Shown here in pieces: positions 14,711-24,043 of a stretch of DNA of 24,646 nt (the first letter of the stretch is position 1; the number at the start of each line of letters is the position of its first letter). The notes under the pieces were generated by a model. That model did not search any database. It had not been told where the DNA came from and was given only the letters and a program-made list of their open reading frames with translations. A program made the translations under genes and the position numbers. This stretch comes from JAVJSD01 sp040219575 (lineage in GTDB: Bacteria; Planctomycetota; Planctomycetia; Pirellulales; Pirellulaceae): positions 1 through 24,646 of the forward strand of contig JAVJSD010000125.1 in assembly GCA_040219575.1 (NCBI GenBank), in the 5' to 3' direction.

Positions 14711-17122
14711 ATGTCGATGACGATCAGCAAGCAGTTGGTTCTCCTGTCGGTAACCGTTGGGGCGTTGTTCTCGTTTCTCGCCGCCCCGGCGCTCGCGGTC
14801 GGGCCTTCTTCGAAGATGGCGCTGCCGGACCTTACCAAGGGCGACAGCATCCCACCGGACGCCGAGCACGACTGGACGCTTGGCGCCACCGGAGCCCGCG
14901 GCTGGATGTTCAGCGACAAGCTGGAAACCACGGACGCACGGCAGATCGCCGTCACGAAAGTGGATAAAAGTTCCCCGGCGGACGGGATCCTGGCCGTCGG
15001 CGACGTGATCCTTGGCATCGGCGACAAACCGTTCTCCTTCGACCCGCGCACCGAACTGGGGAAGGCGCTCACAACGGCCGAATCGGAGGCCGGCGACGGA
15101 AACCTGTCCTTGATTCGCTGGCGCTCGGGCGAGACCACAAACGTCGTCGTGAAACTGCCGGTGCTGGGATCCTACAGCGCCACGGCTCCCTATGATTGCC
15201 CGAAGTCAGAGCGCATTCTCGGGCAGGGGTGCCAGGCGTTGGCTCGTCGGATGGCGGACCCTTCCTACCGGCAGAACCCGATCACACGTTCTCTGAACGC
15301 CCTCGCACTGCTTGCCAGCGGCGATCGCCAATACCTCCCCCTGGTGCGCAAGGAAGCTCAATGGGCGGCGGACTTTTCGGCCGACAGTTTCCAGACCTGG
15401 CACTATGGCTACGTCATCATGTTGCTTTCGGAGTACGTGATGGCGACCGGCGACGAGTCGGTCATGCCGGGACTGCGGCGTCTGGCGCTGGAGGCCGCCA
15501 ACGGGCAGAGTGCGGTCGGCTCGTGGGGCCACCGTTTCGCGAATCCCGACGGACGCCTCGGCGGTTACGGAATGATGAACGCTCCCGGGTTGCCGCTCAC
15601 CATTTCGCTGGTGCTGGCCCGCGAGGCCGGCGTTGAGGACCCCGCGGTGGATCGCGCCATCGAGCGCAGCGCGCGACTGCTGCGATTCTATGTCGACAAG
15701 GGGGCGGTCCCCTACGGCGACCACCACCCCTGGACGCAGACCCACGAGGACAACGGCAAATGCGGCATGGCGGCCGTGCTGTTCAACCAACTCGGTGAAG
15801 CCGAAAGCGCCGAGTTTTTCTCGCGGATGAGTCTTGCTTCGCACGGATCGGAACGCGACACCGGGCACACCGGCAATTTCTTCAACATCCTCTGGTCGGC
15901 GCCGGGCGTGGCGCAGTCCGGCCCGCATGCCAGCGGGGCGTGGATGCAGGAGTTCGGCGGCTGGTATTTCGATCTGGCGCGGCGCTGGGATGGAACGTTC
16001 CTGCACCAGGGGCCTCCCGCGCTGAAAAGGGACAAGTACGCCGACTGGGACTGCACCGGCGCCTACCTGCTGGCCTACGCGATGCCGCTCCGCAAGATCT
16101 ACCTCACCGGCAAAGGGCCGGCCGCGGCCCCCAGGCTTGATGCCGCCGCCGCTCGGGCTCTGATCCTCGACGGGCGCGGCTGGAGCAACAAAGATCGGTT
16201 CAGCTACTACGACGGGCTCGAGGAAGAAGCGTTGCTGAAACGCCTCGGCAGTTGGTCGCCGATCGTCCGTGAACGTGCCGCGATGGCCCTCGCCCGTCGC
16301 AAGGCCGATGTCGTCCCCCAGCTACGCGACATGCTCGCGTCCCCTCGCCTGGAATCTCGCTATGGCGCCTGCCAGGCCCTCGCGATGCTCCAAGGCGCGG
16401 CGGCCCCCGCCGTGGCGGACCTGACGAACACGCTGCGGCACGACGATCTCTGGCTGCGCGTCAAAGCGGCCGAGGCGCTGGCCAGCATCGGCCAGCCCGC
16501 CATGTCCACCATCCCCCAACTCCTCGAGTTGCTCGCCCGGGGCCCTTCCGAGAAGGACCCGCGCGGCATGGAGCAGCGTTACCTGTGCTTCGCCATCTTC
16601 GGACAGATGCTGAAACGCTCGCTCGACGACGTCGACCGCGATCTGCTCCGCCAGGCGGTGGCGGCCGGCCTGCAGAACCAGGACGGTCGAGCGCGCGGGA
16701 CGCTGGGCGGGGTGTACAAGCATTTGAGCTACCAGGAGATCGAGCCGCTGCTGCCCGCCATCGTGGAGGCCGTCGAAGAGCCGGCTCCCAGTGGGATCAT
16801 GTTCGCCAGCGGCATCCGGTTGGCCGGCGTCGACGTCCTCGCCAGCCACCACATCAAGGAGGGCCTGCCGCTCTGCCTGGAAGTGATGGAGATCGACAAG
16901 TGGGGAAAACGCGACCGCATCAAGCACTGCCTGGCGGCCCTGGCAAAATACGGCCCCGCCGCCAAGCCGTTGCTGCCACAGCTTCGACAACTCGAGAAAG
17001 ATCTCCTCACCCACCGCGAGGCAAAAAGTCTTCAGCCGGAAATCGAACAGCTTCGCTCGCTTGTCAAAGAGATCGAGAGCTCCCCCGGTACCGTCCAGCT
17101 GCGCACCATCCACTCTCCGTAG
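14711..17122 (+). CDS. Secreted DUF6288-type protein with PDZ-like and HEAT regions
   Basis: I start at ATG 14711 (ATG 14717 is an alternative) because the signal peptide MSMTISKQLVLLSVTVGALFSFLAAPALA begins there. The ~803-residue chain then has a PDZ-like segment at about 55-150 (GARGWMFSDKLETTDARQIAVTKVDKSSPADG, GDVILGIGDKPF). An alpha-helical, likely alpha/alpha-toroid region follows at about 150-470, with SWGHRFANPDGRLGGYGMMN, GDHHPWTQTHEDNGKCGMAAV and GHTGNFFNILWSAPG. HEAT-like repeats occupy about 500-640, and helices continue to the end. This matches the DUF6288 layout known from planctomycete exported proteins. No enzyme activity is established; the toroid resembles terpenoid-cyclase or glycosidase folds only in outline. 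Confidence 0.75.
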   Translation: MSMTISKQLVLLSVTVGALFSFLAAPALAVGPSSKMALPDLTKGDSIPPDAEHDWTLGATGARGWMFSDKLETTDARQIAVTKVDKSSPADGILAVGDVILGIGDKPFSFDPRTELGKALTTAESEAGDGNLSLIRWRSGETTNVVVKLPVLGSYSATAPYDCPKSERILGQGCQALARRMADPSYRQNPITRSLNALALLASGDRQYLPLVRKEAQWAADFSADSFQTWHYGYVIMLLSEYVMATGDESVMPGLRRLALEAANGQSAVGSWGHRFANPDGRLGGYGMMNAPGLPLTISLVLAREAGVEDPAVDRAIERSARLLRFYVDKGAVPYGDHHPWTQTHEDNGKCGMAAVLFNQLGEAESAEFFSRMSLASHGSERDTGHTGNFFNILWSAPGVAQSGPHASGAWMQEFGGWYFDLARRWDGTFLHQGPPALKRDKYADWDCTGAYLLAYAMPLRKIYLTGKGPAAAPRLDAAAARALILDGRGWSNKDRFSYYDGLEEEALLKRLGSWSPIVRERAAMALARRKADVVPQLRDMLASPRLESRYGACQALAMLQGAAAPAVADLTNTLRHDDLWLRVKAAEALASIGQPAMSTIPQLLELLARGPSEKDPRGMEQRYLCFAIFGQMLKRSLDDVDRDLLRQAVAAGLQNQDGRARGTLGGVYKHLSYQEIEPLLPAIVEAVEEPAPSGIMFASGIRLAGVDVLASHHIKEGLPLCLEVMEIDKWGKRDRIKHCLAALAKYGPAAKPLLPQLRQLEKDLLTHREAKSLQPEIEQLRSLVKEIESSPGTVQLRTIHSP

Positions 17123-17154
17123 CATGGCCCCCGGCCCGTGAAGAGGCGTTCCAT

Positions 17155-17178
17155 CTCGCGGCCCGCCGTCGCCGCGAG
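17155..17178 (+). terminator. Possible hairpin after the DUF6288 gene
   Basis: CTCGCGG (17155-17161) pairs with CCGCGAG (17172-17178) around a 10-nt loop, 33 bp after the DUF6288 stop codon. There is no T-tract, so termination is only a possibility. Confidence 0.3.
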
Positions 17179-17333
17179 CCCGTGCTGTCGCTGAACTCGT
17201 GCTCATTCGCGTTCACAACACACTGCGAACCGTGTCGTGCGGGCGACCGTCGCAACCACCGACCAGCCGCCATCGATCGCTCTTGTGGATCGCGCATTCA
17301 CGGCCCAGGGGGCCATGCGACTCTGGATTAGGG

Positions 17334-17363
17334 CTGAAAATCCTGGTAATGAGCGGTTATAAT
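17334..17363 (+). promoter_or_regulatory. Sigma70-like promoter for the DUF1552-PSD pair
   Basis: A perfect TATAAT (17358-17363) lies 18 bp after CTGAAA (17334-17339), a 4/6 match to TTGACA. A start site near 17370 would give a leader of about 30 nt before the DUF1552 ATG. The local AT-richness stands out against the GC-rich surroundings, which supports the call. Confidence 0.55.
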
Positions 17364-17400
17364 CTCAAACTGCAACCCTCCCCAACCATTCCCGCCCGAG

Positions 17401-18711
17401 ATGGATCAATCCATGGACCGCCGACACTTCCTCCGCGGCGCCGGAGTCTCGATCGCGCTTCCCTTCCTCCCGTCGCTGATCGCGCCGCGCACGGCAAGGG
17501 CCGCCGCTGCCGCTGGTGATTCCGCCGAGCGGCACCGCATGGTCTGCATCGGCAACATGCTCGGCTTCTATCCCGGCGCGTTCTGGCCGGAGGTGAAGGG
17601 CGAGACCGATGCTTCCGGGCTCACCGTCTCCCGCGACTTCAGCTGGGGACGGACCACCTCGCCGCTGGAGGCCGTCCGCGACCGCGTCAGCGTCATCGGC
17701 GGGCTCGATCACGACACCAAGGGCGGCCACTTCGCCATCCACTCCTTCCTCTCCGGCGTGCGCCAGATCGACGCCAAATCGATGCCCGACGGCAACGTCA
17801 CCATCGATCAATACGCCGCCGACACCATCCCCGGCCAGACGCGGTTCCCCACGCTCACCATCGGCAGCGAGGACGGCATCCACGGCGGCTGCCAGATCTC
17901 CTGGACGCGGACGGGAACCCGCGTGCCGCCCATCCCCGGGCCCGAGCAGTTGTTCAACCTGCTGTTCGTCGAGACCGCCGAGAACGACCGCGCGGCAGCC
18001 AAGGACCGCTTCAACCTGCAGAACTCCATTCTCGATCACGCCCGCGAAGACGCCCGACGTTTCGAGCGGCGCCTCAATCCGCAGGACCGCCGCAAGCTGG
18101 ACGAATACCTCACCAGCGTCCGCGACGTGGAGCAGCGGATCGCCATGCGGCGAAGCTGGTTCGACGTGCCCAAGCCGCAGGCCCCCTTCCCGGCCCCCAA
18201 GAACCGCAACCTGGTCGAGGACCTGCCGCTGCTGTACGACCTGATCGCCCTGGCCCTGCAGACCGACTCCACGCGCATCGCCACGCTCGAACTCGGCGGC
18301 GACTTCAACCCGCCGGACCTGGGCGTCAAAGGCGGCTACCATGGGCTCTCGCATCACGGCCACCTCCAGGACCGCATCGAGGCGCTGATCACGCTCGAAA
18401 CCTACCAGGTCGAACAGTTCGTCCGCTTCGTCGAAAAACTCTCCACCCTGGAAGACGAACAAGGCAAACTGCTCGACAGCACCATGGTCCTGTTCGGCAG
18501 CGGCATGGGCAACGCCAACTCGCACACCAACACCAACCTGCCGGTCGTGCTCGCCGGCGGCGGCCTCAGGCACGGCCGCCTGCTGCAGTTCGATCCCCAG
18601 CACGCGCACCGCCCGCCGCTCACCAACCTGTTCGTCTCCATGCTGCAGTCGTTCGGCGTGGAAACAGACAAGTTCGCCACCAGCACCGGCACCTTGCGGG
18701 GGCTGGCGTGA
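17401..18711 (+). CDS. Tat-exported DUF1552 (HXXSHH) protein
   Basis: The product is up to 436 residues; the start is ATG 17401 or the in-frame ATG 17413. A twin-arginine signal (MDRRHFLRGAGVSIALPFLPSL) indicates export of a folded protein through Tat. The body carries the family features: MVCIGNMLGFYPGAFWP, VIGGLDHDTKGGHF and the name-giving motif HGLSHH at about 314-319. The family (PF07586) is abundant in planctomycetes and is distantly reminiscent of the DUF1501/sulfatase-like alkaline phosphatase fold, but no reaction is established. The stop codon overlaps the start of the next gene (TGATG), so the two products are translationally coupled and probably work together at the periplasmic face. 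Confidence 0.92.
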   Translation: MDQSMDRRHFLRGAGVSIALPFLPSLIAPRTARAAAAAGDSAERHRMVCIGNMLGFYPGAFWPEVKGETDASGLTVSRDFSWGRTTSPLEAVRDRVSVIGGLDHDTKGGHFAIHSFLSGVRQIDAKSMPDGNVTIDQYAADTIPGQTRFPTLTIGSEDGIHGGCQISWTRTGTRVPPIPGPEQLFNLLFVETAENDRAAAKDRFNLQNSILDHAREDARRFERRLNPQDRRKLDEYLTSVRDVEQRIAMRRSWFDVPKPQAPFPAPKNRNLVEDLPLLYDLIALALQTDSTRIATLELGGDFNPPDLGVKGGYHGLSHHGHLQDRIEALITLETYQVEQFVRFVEKLSTLEDEQGKLLDSTMVLFGSGMGNANSHTNTNLPVVLAGGGLRHGRLLQFDPQHAHRPPLTNLFVSMLQSFGVETDKFATSTGTLRGLA

Positions 18712-21212
18712 TGCTTCGCTTCCGTCTGCTGTCGGGCCTGCTCACTGCCTGCGCCTTGTTCGCCGTTCTCTCTGCGCTCTGCGACGCCTGCCGCGCGGAA
18801 GAGGAAGAGGCCGCCAAACCGCATCCGTTCCTCGCCCGGTTCTGCATGGACTGCCACACGGCCGACGACCCCAGCGGCGAGCGCGAGTTCACCACGCTCG
18901 ACCTCCGCGACAGCAGTCTCGATACCCAGCTTCGCCTGCAGGAGATCATCGATCAACTCAACCTCGGCGCCATGCCGCCGGAAGACGGCGAGCAGCCCAG
19001 CGACAAAGAGCGGCTGGCAGGCGTGCGGTCGCTGACCGCCACGCTCGCCCGCATGCGGGAAGTGACCGCCAGCACCGGCGGGCAAACCGTGCTCCGCCGC
19101 CTCTCGCGCCGCGAGTATCGCAACACCATGGGCGACCTGCTCGGCATCGACATGACGATGTTCGACCCCACGCAGGAGTTCCCGGCCGACGATCTCAGCG
19201 AGAACGCCGACAACATCGGCGCCGCGCTCACCACCTCGGGCTACCTGCTGGAAAAATACCTGCAGGCGGCCGACGCCTGCGTCGAGAAGGCCTTCGCCCT
19301 CGCCGAACCGGCCGACAGCCGCCAGTGGGAGTTCAAGGACTACTTCTACCAGCAACCGGAACTGCGCACCGCGCATCAATACGCCTTCCAGCACCGCTAC
19401 CTGGTGCTGTACGACCATCCGCTCAACGAAAAGCCCGAGGGGGCCTACGGGCCGCTGCACAAACTTGAAGGGGGCGTGCCGGCCGACGGCGTGTACGAAG
19501 TCCGCGTGCAGGCCCAGGCGCTGCATCGCGACACGCCCTACGGTGAGCGGGCGGTCTTCATCGACCGGACCGAACCGTTCCGCATGGGCATCCGGCCGGG
19601 CGACACCCGCATCGGCGACCTGGTGCACACCCAGCCGATTCAGCCCAAGCTGGCCGAGACGGTGATCGCCGACAACGAGCTCGCGTGGTACACGTTCCAG
19701 GTGCCGCTCGACCGCGGCTTCTCGCCGCGGTTCACCTTTGAAAACGGTCAGCACGATGTGCGGGGCGCGTACGGCCGCATCTTCCGCCTGCATCGCGACA
19801 CGCTCCCCAAGGCGGTCCGCGGCGGCCAGGGGATCGTCGAACAACGCAAAACCGCCGTCCGCGACGGCCAACTCCCCCAGATCCGCATCCACCAGGTGCA
19901 GATCCGCGGCCCCCTGCCCGACGACCGCGGAGAGCGCGTGCGGCAGATCCTCTTCGGCGGCAAGGAGTTTTCCCAGCAGGCCGTGCCGAAACTCTTGGCG
20001 AAGTTCGCCTCCCGGGCCTATCGCCGACCGGCGACCGAGGCGGAAGTCGACGGGCTGCTGGCGCTCTATAAGAGTCGCATCGGCGCGGGCCGTCAGCCGC
20101 TCGATGCGTACAAAGACGCGCTGAAGGCGGCGCTCTGCTCGCCTGGGTTCTTGTACCTCAGTCCGCCGGACGATACCGACGCCCCCACGCTCTCCGACCA
20201 CGCCCTGGCGGAACGCCTTTCGTACTTCCTCACCTCCTCGATGCCCGACGAGCAGCTCCGCCGCCTGGCCGATGAAGGCCGCTTGAGCGACGCCGAGGTG
20301 CTGCGCGGGGAGGTGAACCGCCTGCTCGACTCGAAAGCCTCGGACCGCTTCCTGGCCGACTTCCTCGACAGTTGGCTCAAGCTCCGCGACCTGGGCAATA
20401 TGCCGCCCGACCCGCAGGCCTTCCGCGACTATTACGCCGCCGGCCTCGAGGACGAGATGAAACAGGAGACGCGGCTGCTTCTGCGCGACCTGATCGACCG
20501 CAACGCCTCGGTGCTGGAGCTGCTGCGGGCCGACTACAGCTTCGTCAACCGCGACCTGGCCAAGCTGTACGGCGTCGAGTCGCAGATCCCCGTCGAGCAG
20601 GCGGGCGAGTTCCACCGCGTGACGTTCGACGACGCCGACCGCGGCGGCCTGTTGGGCCAGGCCAGCATCCTGACGGTCTCGGCCAACGGCATCGAGACCT
20701 CGCCGGTGGTCCGCGGCGTGTGGCTGTTGGAGACGGTCCTCGGCGCCCCGCCGCCGCCGCCCCCGGACGACGTGCCGCCGATCGACCCCGACGTCCGCGG
20801 CGCCGCCTCCATCCGCGAGCAACTAATCAAGCACCGCCAGTCGGCCGCCTGCAACCAGTGCCACCGCAAGATCGACCCCCTCGGCTTCGCGCTGGAGGGC
20901 TTCGACCCCATCGGCCGCTCGCGCAAGTTCTACGACCCCCAGCGCCGCATCCCCATCGACACCTCCGGCGAGCTCCCCGGCGGCGCAAAGTTCAGCGGCC
21001 CCGGCCAACTCCGCGAGCTACTCCTCGCGCGCAAGGACTTCTTCGTCCGCACCGTCACCACGCGCCTGCTGCAACACGCCCTCGGCCGCCGCATCGAACC
21101 CACCGACCGCCCCGCCCTCGACGCCATCCTCACCCAGACCCGCCCCACGGACTACCGCACCCGCGACCTCCTCACCGCCATCGCCACCAGCAAAATCTTC
21201 CGCCAGCGGTGA
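18711..21212 (+). CDS. PSD-domain (DUF1587/1595/1592/1588/1585) di-heme cytochrome c-type protein
   Basis: I choose ATG 18711, which overlaps the upstream TGA; GTG 18708 is the neighbouring option. The ~833-residue protein has a signal peptide (about 1-29), then a c-type heme site CMDCH (45-49). The planctomycete-specific domains follow in order: DUF1587/PSD3 (LRRLSRREYRNTMGDLLGID), DUF1595/PSD5, DUF1592/PSD4 (LEDEMKQETRLLLRDLI, DYSFVNRDLAKLYGV), DUF1588/PSCyt3 with a second heme site CNQCH (about 714-718, then KIDPLGFALEGFDPIGR), and DUF1585/PSD2 (VTTRLLQHALGRRIEPTDR). A Pro-rich stretch (APPPPPPDDVPP) lies before the second heme site. Two CxxCH motifs imply covalent heme and an electron-transfer role in the periplasm; the substrate is unknown. 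Coupling to the DUF1552 gene is the standard arrangement in this phylum. Confidence 0.93.
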   Translation: MLRFRLLSGLLTACALFAVLSALCDACRAEEEEAAKPHPFLARFCMDCHTADDPSGEREFTTLDLRDSSLDTQLRLQEIIDQLNLGAMPPEDGEQPSDKERLAGVRSLTATLARMREVTASTGGQTVLRRLSRREYRNTMGDLLGIDMTMFDPTQEFPADDLSENADNIGAALTTSGYLLEKYLQAADACVEKAFALAEPADSRQWEFKDYFYQQPELRTAHQYAFQHRYLVLYDHPLNEKPEGAYGPLHKLEGGVPADGVYEVRVQAQALHRDTPYGERAVFIDRTEPFRMGIRPGDTRIGDLVHTQPIQPKLAETVIADNELAWYTFQVPLDRGFSPRFTFENGQHDVRGAYGRIFRLHRDTLPKAVRGGQGIVEQRKTAVRDGQLPQIRIHQVQIRGPLPDDRGERVRQILFGGKEFSQQAVPKLLAKFASRAYRRPATEAEVDGLLALYKSRIGAGRQPLDAYKDALKAALCSPGFLYLSPPDDTDAPTLSDHALAERLSYFLTSSMPDEQLRRLADEGRLSDAEVLRGEVNRLLDSKASDRFLADFLDSWLKLRDLGNMPPDPQAFRDYYAAGLEDEMKQETRLLLRDLIDRNASVLELLRADYSFVNRDLAKLYGVESQIPVEQAGEFHRVTFDDADRGGLLGQASILTVSANGIETSPVVRGVWLLETVLGAPPPPPPDDVPPIDPDVRGAASIREQLIKHRQSAACNQCHRKIDPLGFALEGFDPIGRSRKFYDPQRRIPIDTSGELPGGAKFSGPGQLRELLLARKDFFVRTVTTRLLQHALGRRIEPTDRPALDAILTQTRPTDYRTRDLLTAIATSKIFRQR

Positions 21213-21502
21213 TCGATTGGGTGGCACTGCAGTCTCGGCAGTGCTTCCGTCTTTCGGAACTAGCTCGTCAGAAGAGGCGAACACCTCTCCGCGCATCCCA
21301 ACTCCGCATCAACAACTCGCGGCAAGACCTTGCTCGCCACAACCTACAAGTTACGGGCGACAAGAACTCTGCCGAGACGGCAGTTCCACTCACCCGAGCG
21401 TTGGCTTGCATTGCGAACCCCGCGATTCCGAATGTGTCCTTCGCGTGAGTGGCGATAGAGGTTGGATTTCAGTTAAGCTAACCACGTACGAGTGGGGAAG
21501 CG
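21213..21502. other. Intergenic boundary with two related short palindromes
   Basis: No gene is supported in these 290 bp. GCACTGC (21224-21230) pairs with GCAGTGC (21238-21244) around AGTCTCG, followed by a second small stem (TTCCG/CGGAA, 21245-21259). CTGCC-GAGAC-GGCAG forms another hairpin at about 21370-21384. The first palindrome, reverse-complemented, matches the second at about 17 of 20 positions. The first may also act as a terminator for the PSD gene. Base composition drops here towards that of the next gene. Confidence 0.5.
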
Positions 21503-23932
21503 ATGGCTAAAGACAAGACATTGAGCTTTTTCGACCAACGAAAGCCGGACGGAGTCGAGCACCTATTACCGATCGTTCCCACCAACCCTGCACTCCTTCC
21601 TTTTCACCAGTTGTCGTGGGATCGTCAGGAAGGCCCAATTTCGTGGGATAGTTTTGCTGGCGACTTCGTGAGCGATACGCCGCCCGAAACAGTCTTCTTT
21701 CTTGATACATCGTTTCTCCATCGAAAAGAGATTCCCGAAGCGGTATTCGAGGCTCTCTTATCGCGCAAGGTTGCAGTCACACCGTTGGTTTGGGGTGAAC
21801 TCGGCGACTGGCTGGAAAAACCATTTGCAAACGCTGCGTTTCGCGACGTACTTACTGATGCAAGGGAGCAATCCACGACTTCGTCGGTCATCTTTCCGCA
21901 ACCGGGCGAGTGGTCGAACGGAATCTACGAATCCGTTCGTTACTACATGTCCCTCTTGTCGCTTAGAAAGTACATTGGCCCGTCGTTTCGCGAGGCCATG
22001 ACGAAGGATGGTGAGCCGCCGGCGACCGCATCGCTGACCTCGAGGATTCAACGTAGCGTCGGGAATCGTGGTACCGAATTAGCGAGAAAAGGGCTCAGTG
22101 AATACGAGAAACCGAATTTTCTGGCAGATGAGGAGTTGGTTGTCGCCGCAGTCACTTACGCGATAGTCAATGGATGCGAGTGCTGCATCTTAACGCGAGA
22201 CCGAGACCCACTTGAACAGTTCCGCAAGTTCATGTGGCTACTGGGCACCCACTTCCGTAGCTCCCTGATTGCCAAGTCATTCATCGAAACACCAGAAAAC
22301 GTAGTTGTACTCGATTCGCCAATCGACATCCCTGCTGGCACGAAGGACTGCTTTGAGGGCGAGAATAGATGTGTTCTTGGACTGCCTCGGAGATTTGTCG
22401 ACTGGGTTGTGCCTCGGCAATGTGAACAGGTATTTGTTCGGTGTCACCGCTTGGCCGGTGACGGCTCACGGATGAAGATGGCCAGTCTGGCTTATGGAGC
22501 GGTCCGGCAAATGGAGGACCTGCTTCGAGTTAAGGGGAAAACCAACGGACGAAATTATGAGTTGCCGGATGGCCGCAACTGTCACTTGACAGTCTCTCCA
22601 CCTTTTCTGCCACATATGGATGGCAAGGCAATCGTCGGTCACGATCGATTGACACGGCTTGGGCTGTTCCACGGGCCAATCGTAGACATCGAGTATGCGC
22701 TGCAGGAAGTTCAGAGATTCAAGCAAAGATTGCTCAACACCTCGATGCCGGAACCGGAGGGAGGCTCTCCTGGGGCAAGGCTTGCTGACTTCTATTTGCC
22801 GAAACGACTCACCTTCGCATCGGAGCCCGAGTGGCAGAGAATCGAGTGGACCGAACTCACGAAGGCAATTCGGCATCTAGATGCTGCTGCAATGTTCTTC
22901 GTGGATCGCGCAGTCGTCGAAAGTCTCGCAGTTGATGCGCGTCGCGCTTTGGTTGCTAGGCACTTCACTTGGTTACCTGCGAGTCGCAACTCGGCGCTGG
23001 GCGAATCATTTGAGGCAGACGAGCGAAGGACATTGGAGAAGATTCACCTTATCGACTTGCCCAAAGACGCACCGTGGGAATATGGATATGGGTATTATTT
23101 GGCGCTCCTATCCCTTCGGAGACAGTTCGCAAGAATCATTCGTCGACGAGTCGAGAGGGACGAAGGCCGCGAATGCAGCGACAGAGAGGTACGAGAAATT
23201 GCGGAGCACTATGGGGGAATTCGCGGTCGGCGGCTGGCAGAACTCGGAGGTGTGATCGAAACCGATCCTCACGCTTTTGCTGGTGATGAGCTACTTGCCT
23301 TCGGAAGCATCGTTGGCATTTTGGAGGGGACGGACGTCGTCTTCCTCACGCGTGACCCCGTCTTTCTGGATCAATTCGTTAAGCTGATGAAAGTACTGTG
23401 CAATGACTACGTTGCCTCGCAGTTTGGGCGATCGACCGGCGTTGATGAATTCCCACGTTTCCCCGCGCACGACGTTGAGTTATTTGGTCTTGGCCAAGTG
23501 ATGATGCGAAACCTGACTGGGCGATGGGCAGAAGAACTCCTCCCATCCAATCCGTACCTTCTCAATTTCCACTGCTGGTTGCTAGGCCAATATGACGCTC
23601 ACACTGTGCCTCTTGCGGCCACTACTTTTTGTGCTGAGCGAGGCATGCACAACCTCTTGAAAGCCAAAGGAGAGAACGATGGCAGGAACGCAGCAGGTCT
23701 TGGTGGTGAGAATCTGCGGGCTGCGATCAGCGGTTTATCAGACGAGGCCATAGTTACTGCGTGGAGAGACCGGATGGTTTCCATTGGAAAGCCGGATTTC
23801 CCATCGGACGACCGGCTGGATTTGCGAGTCAATGCTCTCCCCGCGGCGGATATCAGCCGAATGCACTCGCCGGACGCAGAGTTCCAGTTCCCCTGGTGTG
23901 AGTCGCCTTTCTCGGTGGGGTGGCACTGGTAA
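21503..23932 (+). CDS. Large protein with two tandem PIN-like nuclease modules (unrecognised family)
   Basis: The 809-residue product starts at ATG 21503 behind a purine-rich GGGGAAG; it has no signal peptide or membrane segment and should be cytoplasmic. Unit 1 (about 30-365) has PIN-type acidic positions: D68 in VFFLDTSFL, E99 in WGEL, D209 in LADEELV and D233 in ILTRDRD, with a long insert between E99 and D209. Unit 2 (about 435-742) repeats the layout: D468 in MFFVDRA, D595 in FAGDELL and D618 in FLTRDP. It lacks an obvious E99 match and may be degenerate. Both units share YYMSLLSLRK/YYLALLSLRR and end in a second module (LLRVKGKTNGRN / LLKAKGENDGRN). An RNase activity is inferred only from the PIN pattern. 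I do not recognise the family. Composition is less GC-rich than upstream genes, suggesting horizontal acquisition. Confidence 0.7.
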   Translation: MAKDKTLSFFDQRKPDGVEHLLPIVPTNPALLPFHQLSWDRQEGPISWDSFAGDFVSDTPPETVFFLDTSFLHRKEIPEAVFEALLSRKVAVTPLVWGELGDWLEKPFANAAFRDVLTDAREQSTTSSVIFPQPGEWSNGIYESVRYYMSLLSLRKYIGPSFREAMTKDGEPPATASLTSRIQRSVGNRGTELARKGLSEYEKPNFLADEELVVAAVTYAIVNGCECCILTRDRDPLEQFRKFMWLLGTHFRSSLIAKSFIETPENVVVLDSPIDIPAGTKDCFEGENRCVLGLPRRFVDWVVPRQCEQVFVRCHRLAGDGSRMKMASLAYGAVRQMEDLLRVKGKTNGRNYELPDGRNCHLTVSPPFLPHMDGKAIVGHDRLTRLGLFHGPIVDIEYALQEVQRFKQRLLNTSMPEPEGGSPGARLADFYLPKRLTFASEPEWQRIEWTELTKAIRHLDAAAMFFVDRAVVESLAVDARRALVARHFTWLPASRNSALGESFEADERRTLEKIHLIDLPKDAPWEYGYGYYLALLSLRRQFARIIRRRVERDEGRECSDREVREIAEHYGGIRGRRLAELGGVIETDPHAFAGDELLAFGSIVGILEGTDVVFLTRDPVFLDQFVKLMKVLCNDYVASQFGRSTGVDEFPRFPAHDVELFGLGQVMMRNLTGRWAEELLPSNPYLLNFHCWLLGQYDAHTVPLAATTFCAERGMHNLLKAKGENDGRNAAGLGGENLRAAISGLSDEAIVTAWRDRMVSIGKPDFPSDDRLDLRVNALPAADISRMHSPDAEFQFPWCESPFSVGWHW

Positions 23933-24043
23933 GCGGTGGCACACGGCGCGGGCGTTGGCCGTTATCAGAATTGGCCGGGTGATTTGCGATTGTCTGCCGG
24001 GTTTGCAGTTGGAGGAGTCGGGCACGATGGCGGAGCGGAGGCT

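Noticed and set aside
18402..20822. Minus-strand frame opposite the DUF1552 and PSD genes
   Set aside because: Both heme motifs, the PSD domains and the HGLSHH motif are on the + strand.
20372..21448. + strand frame rich in Arg/Pro running past the PSD stop
   Set aside because: Overlaps the PSD gene out of frame, with biased composition and no start signal.
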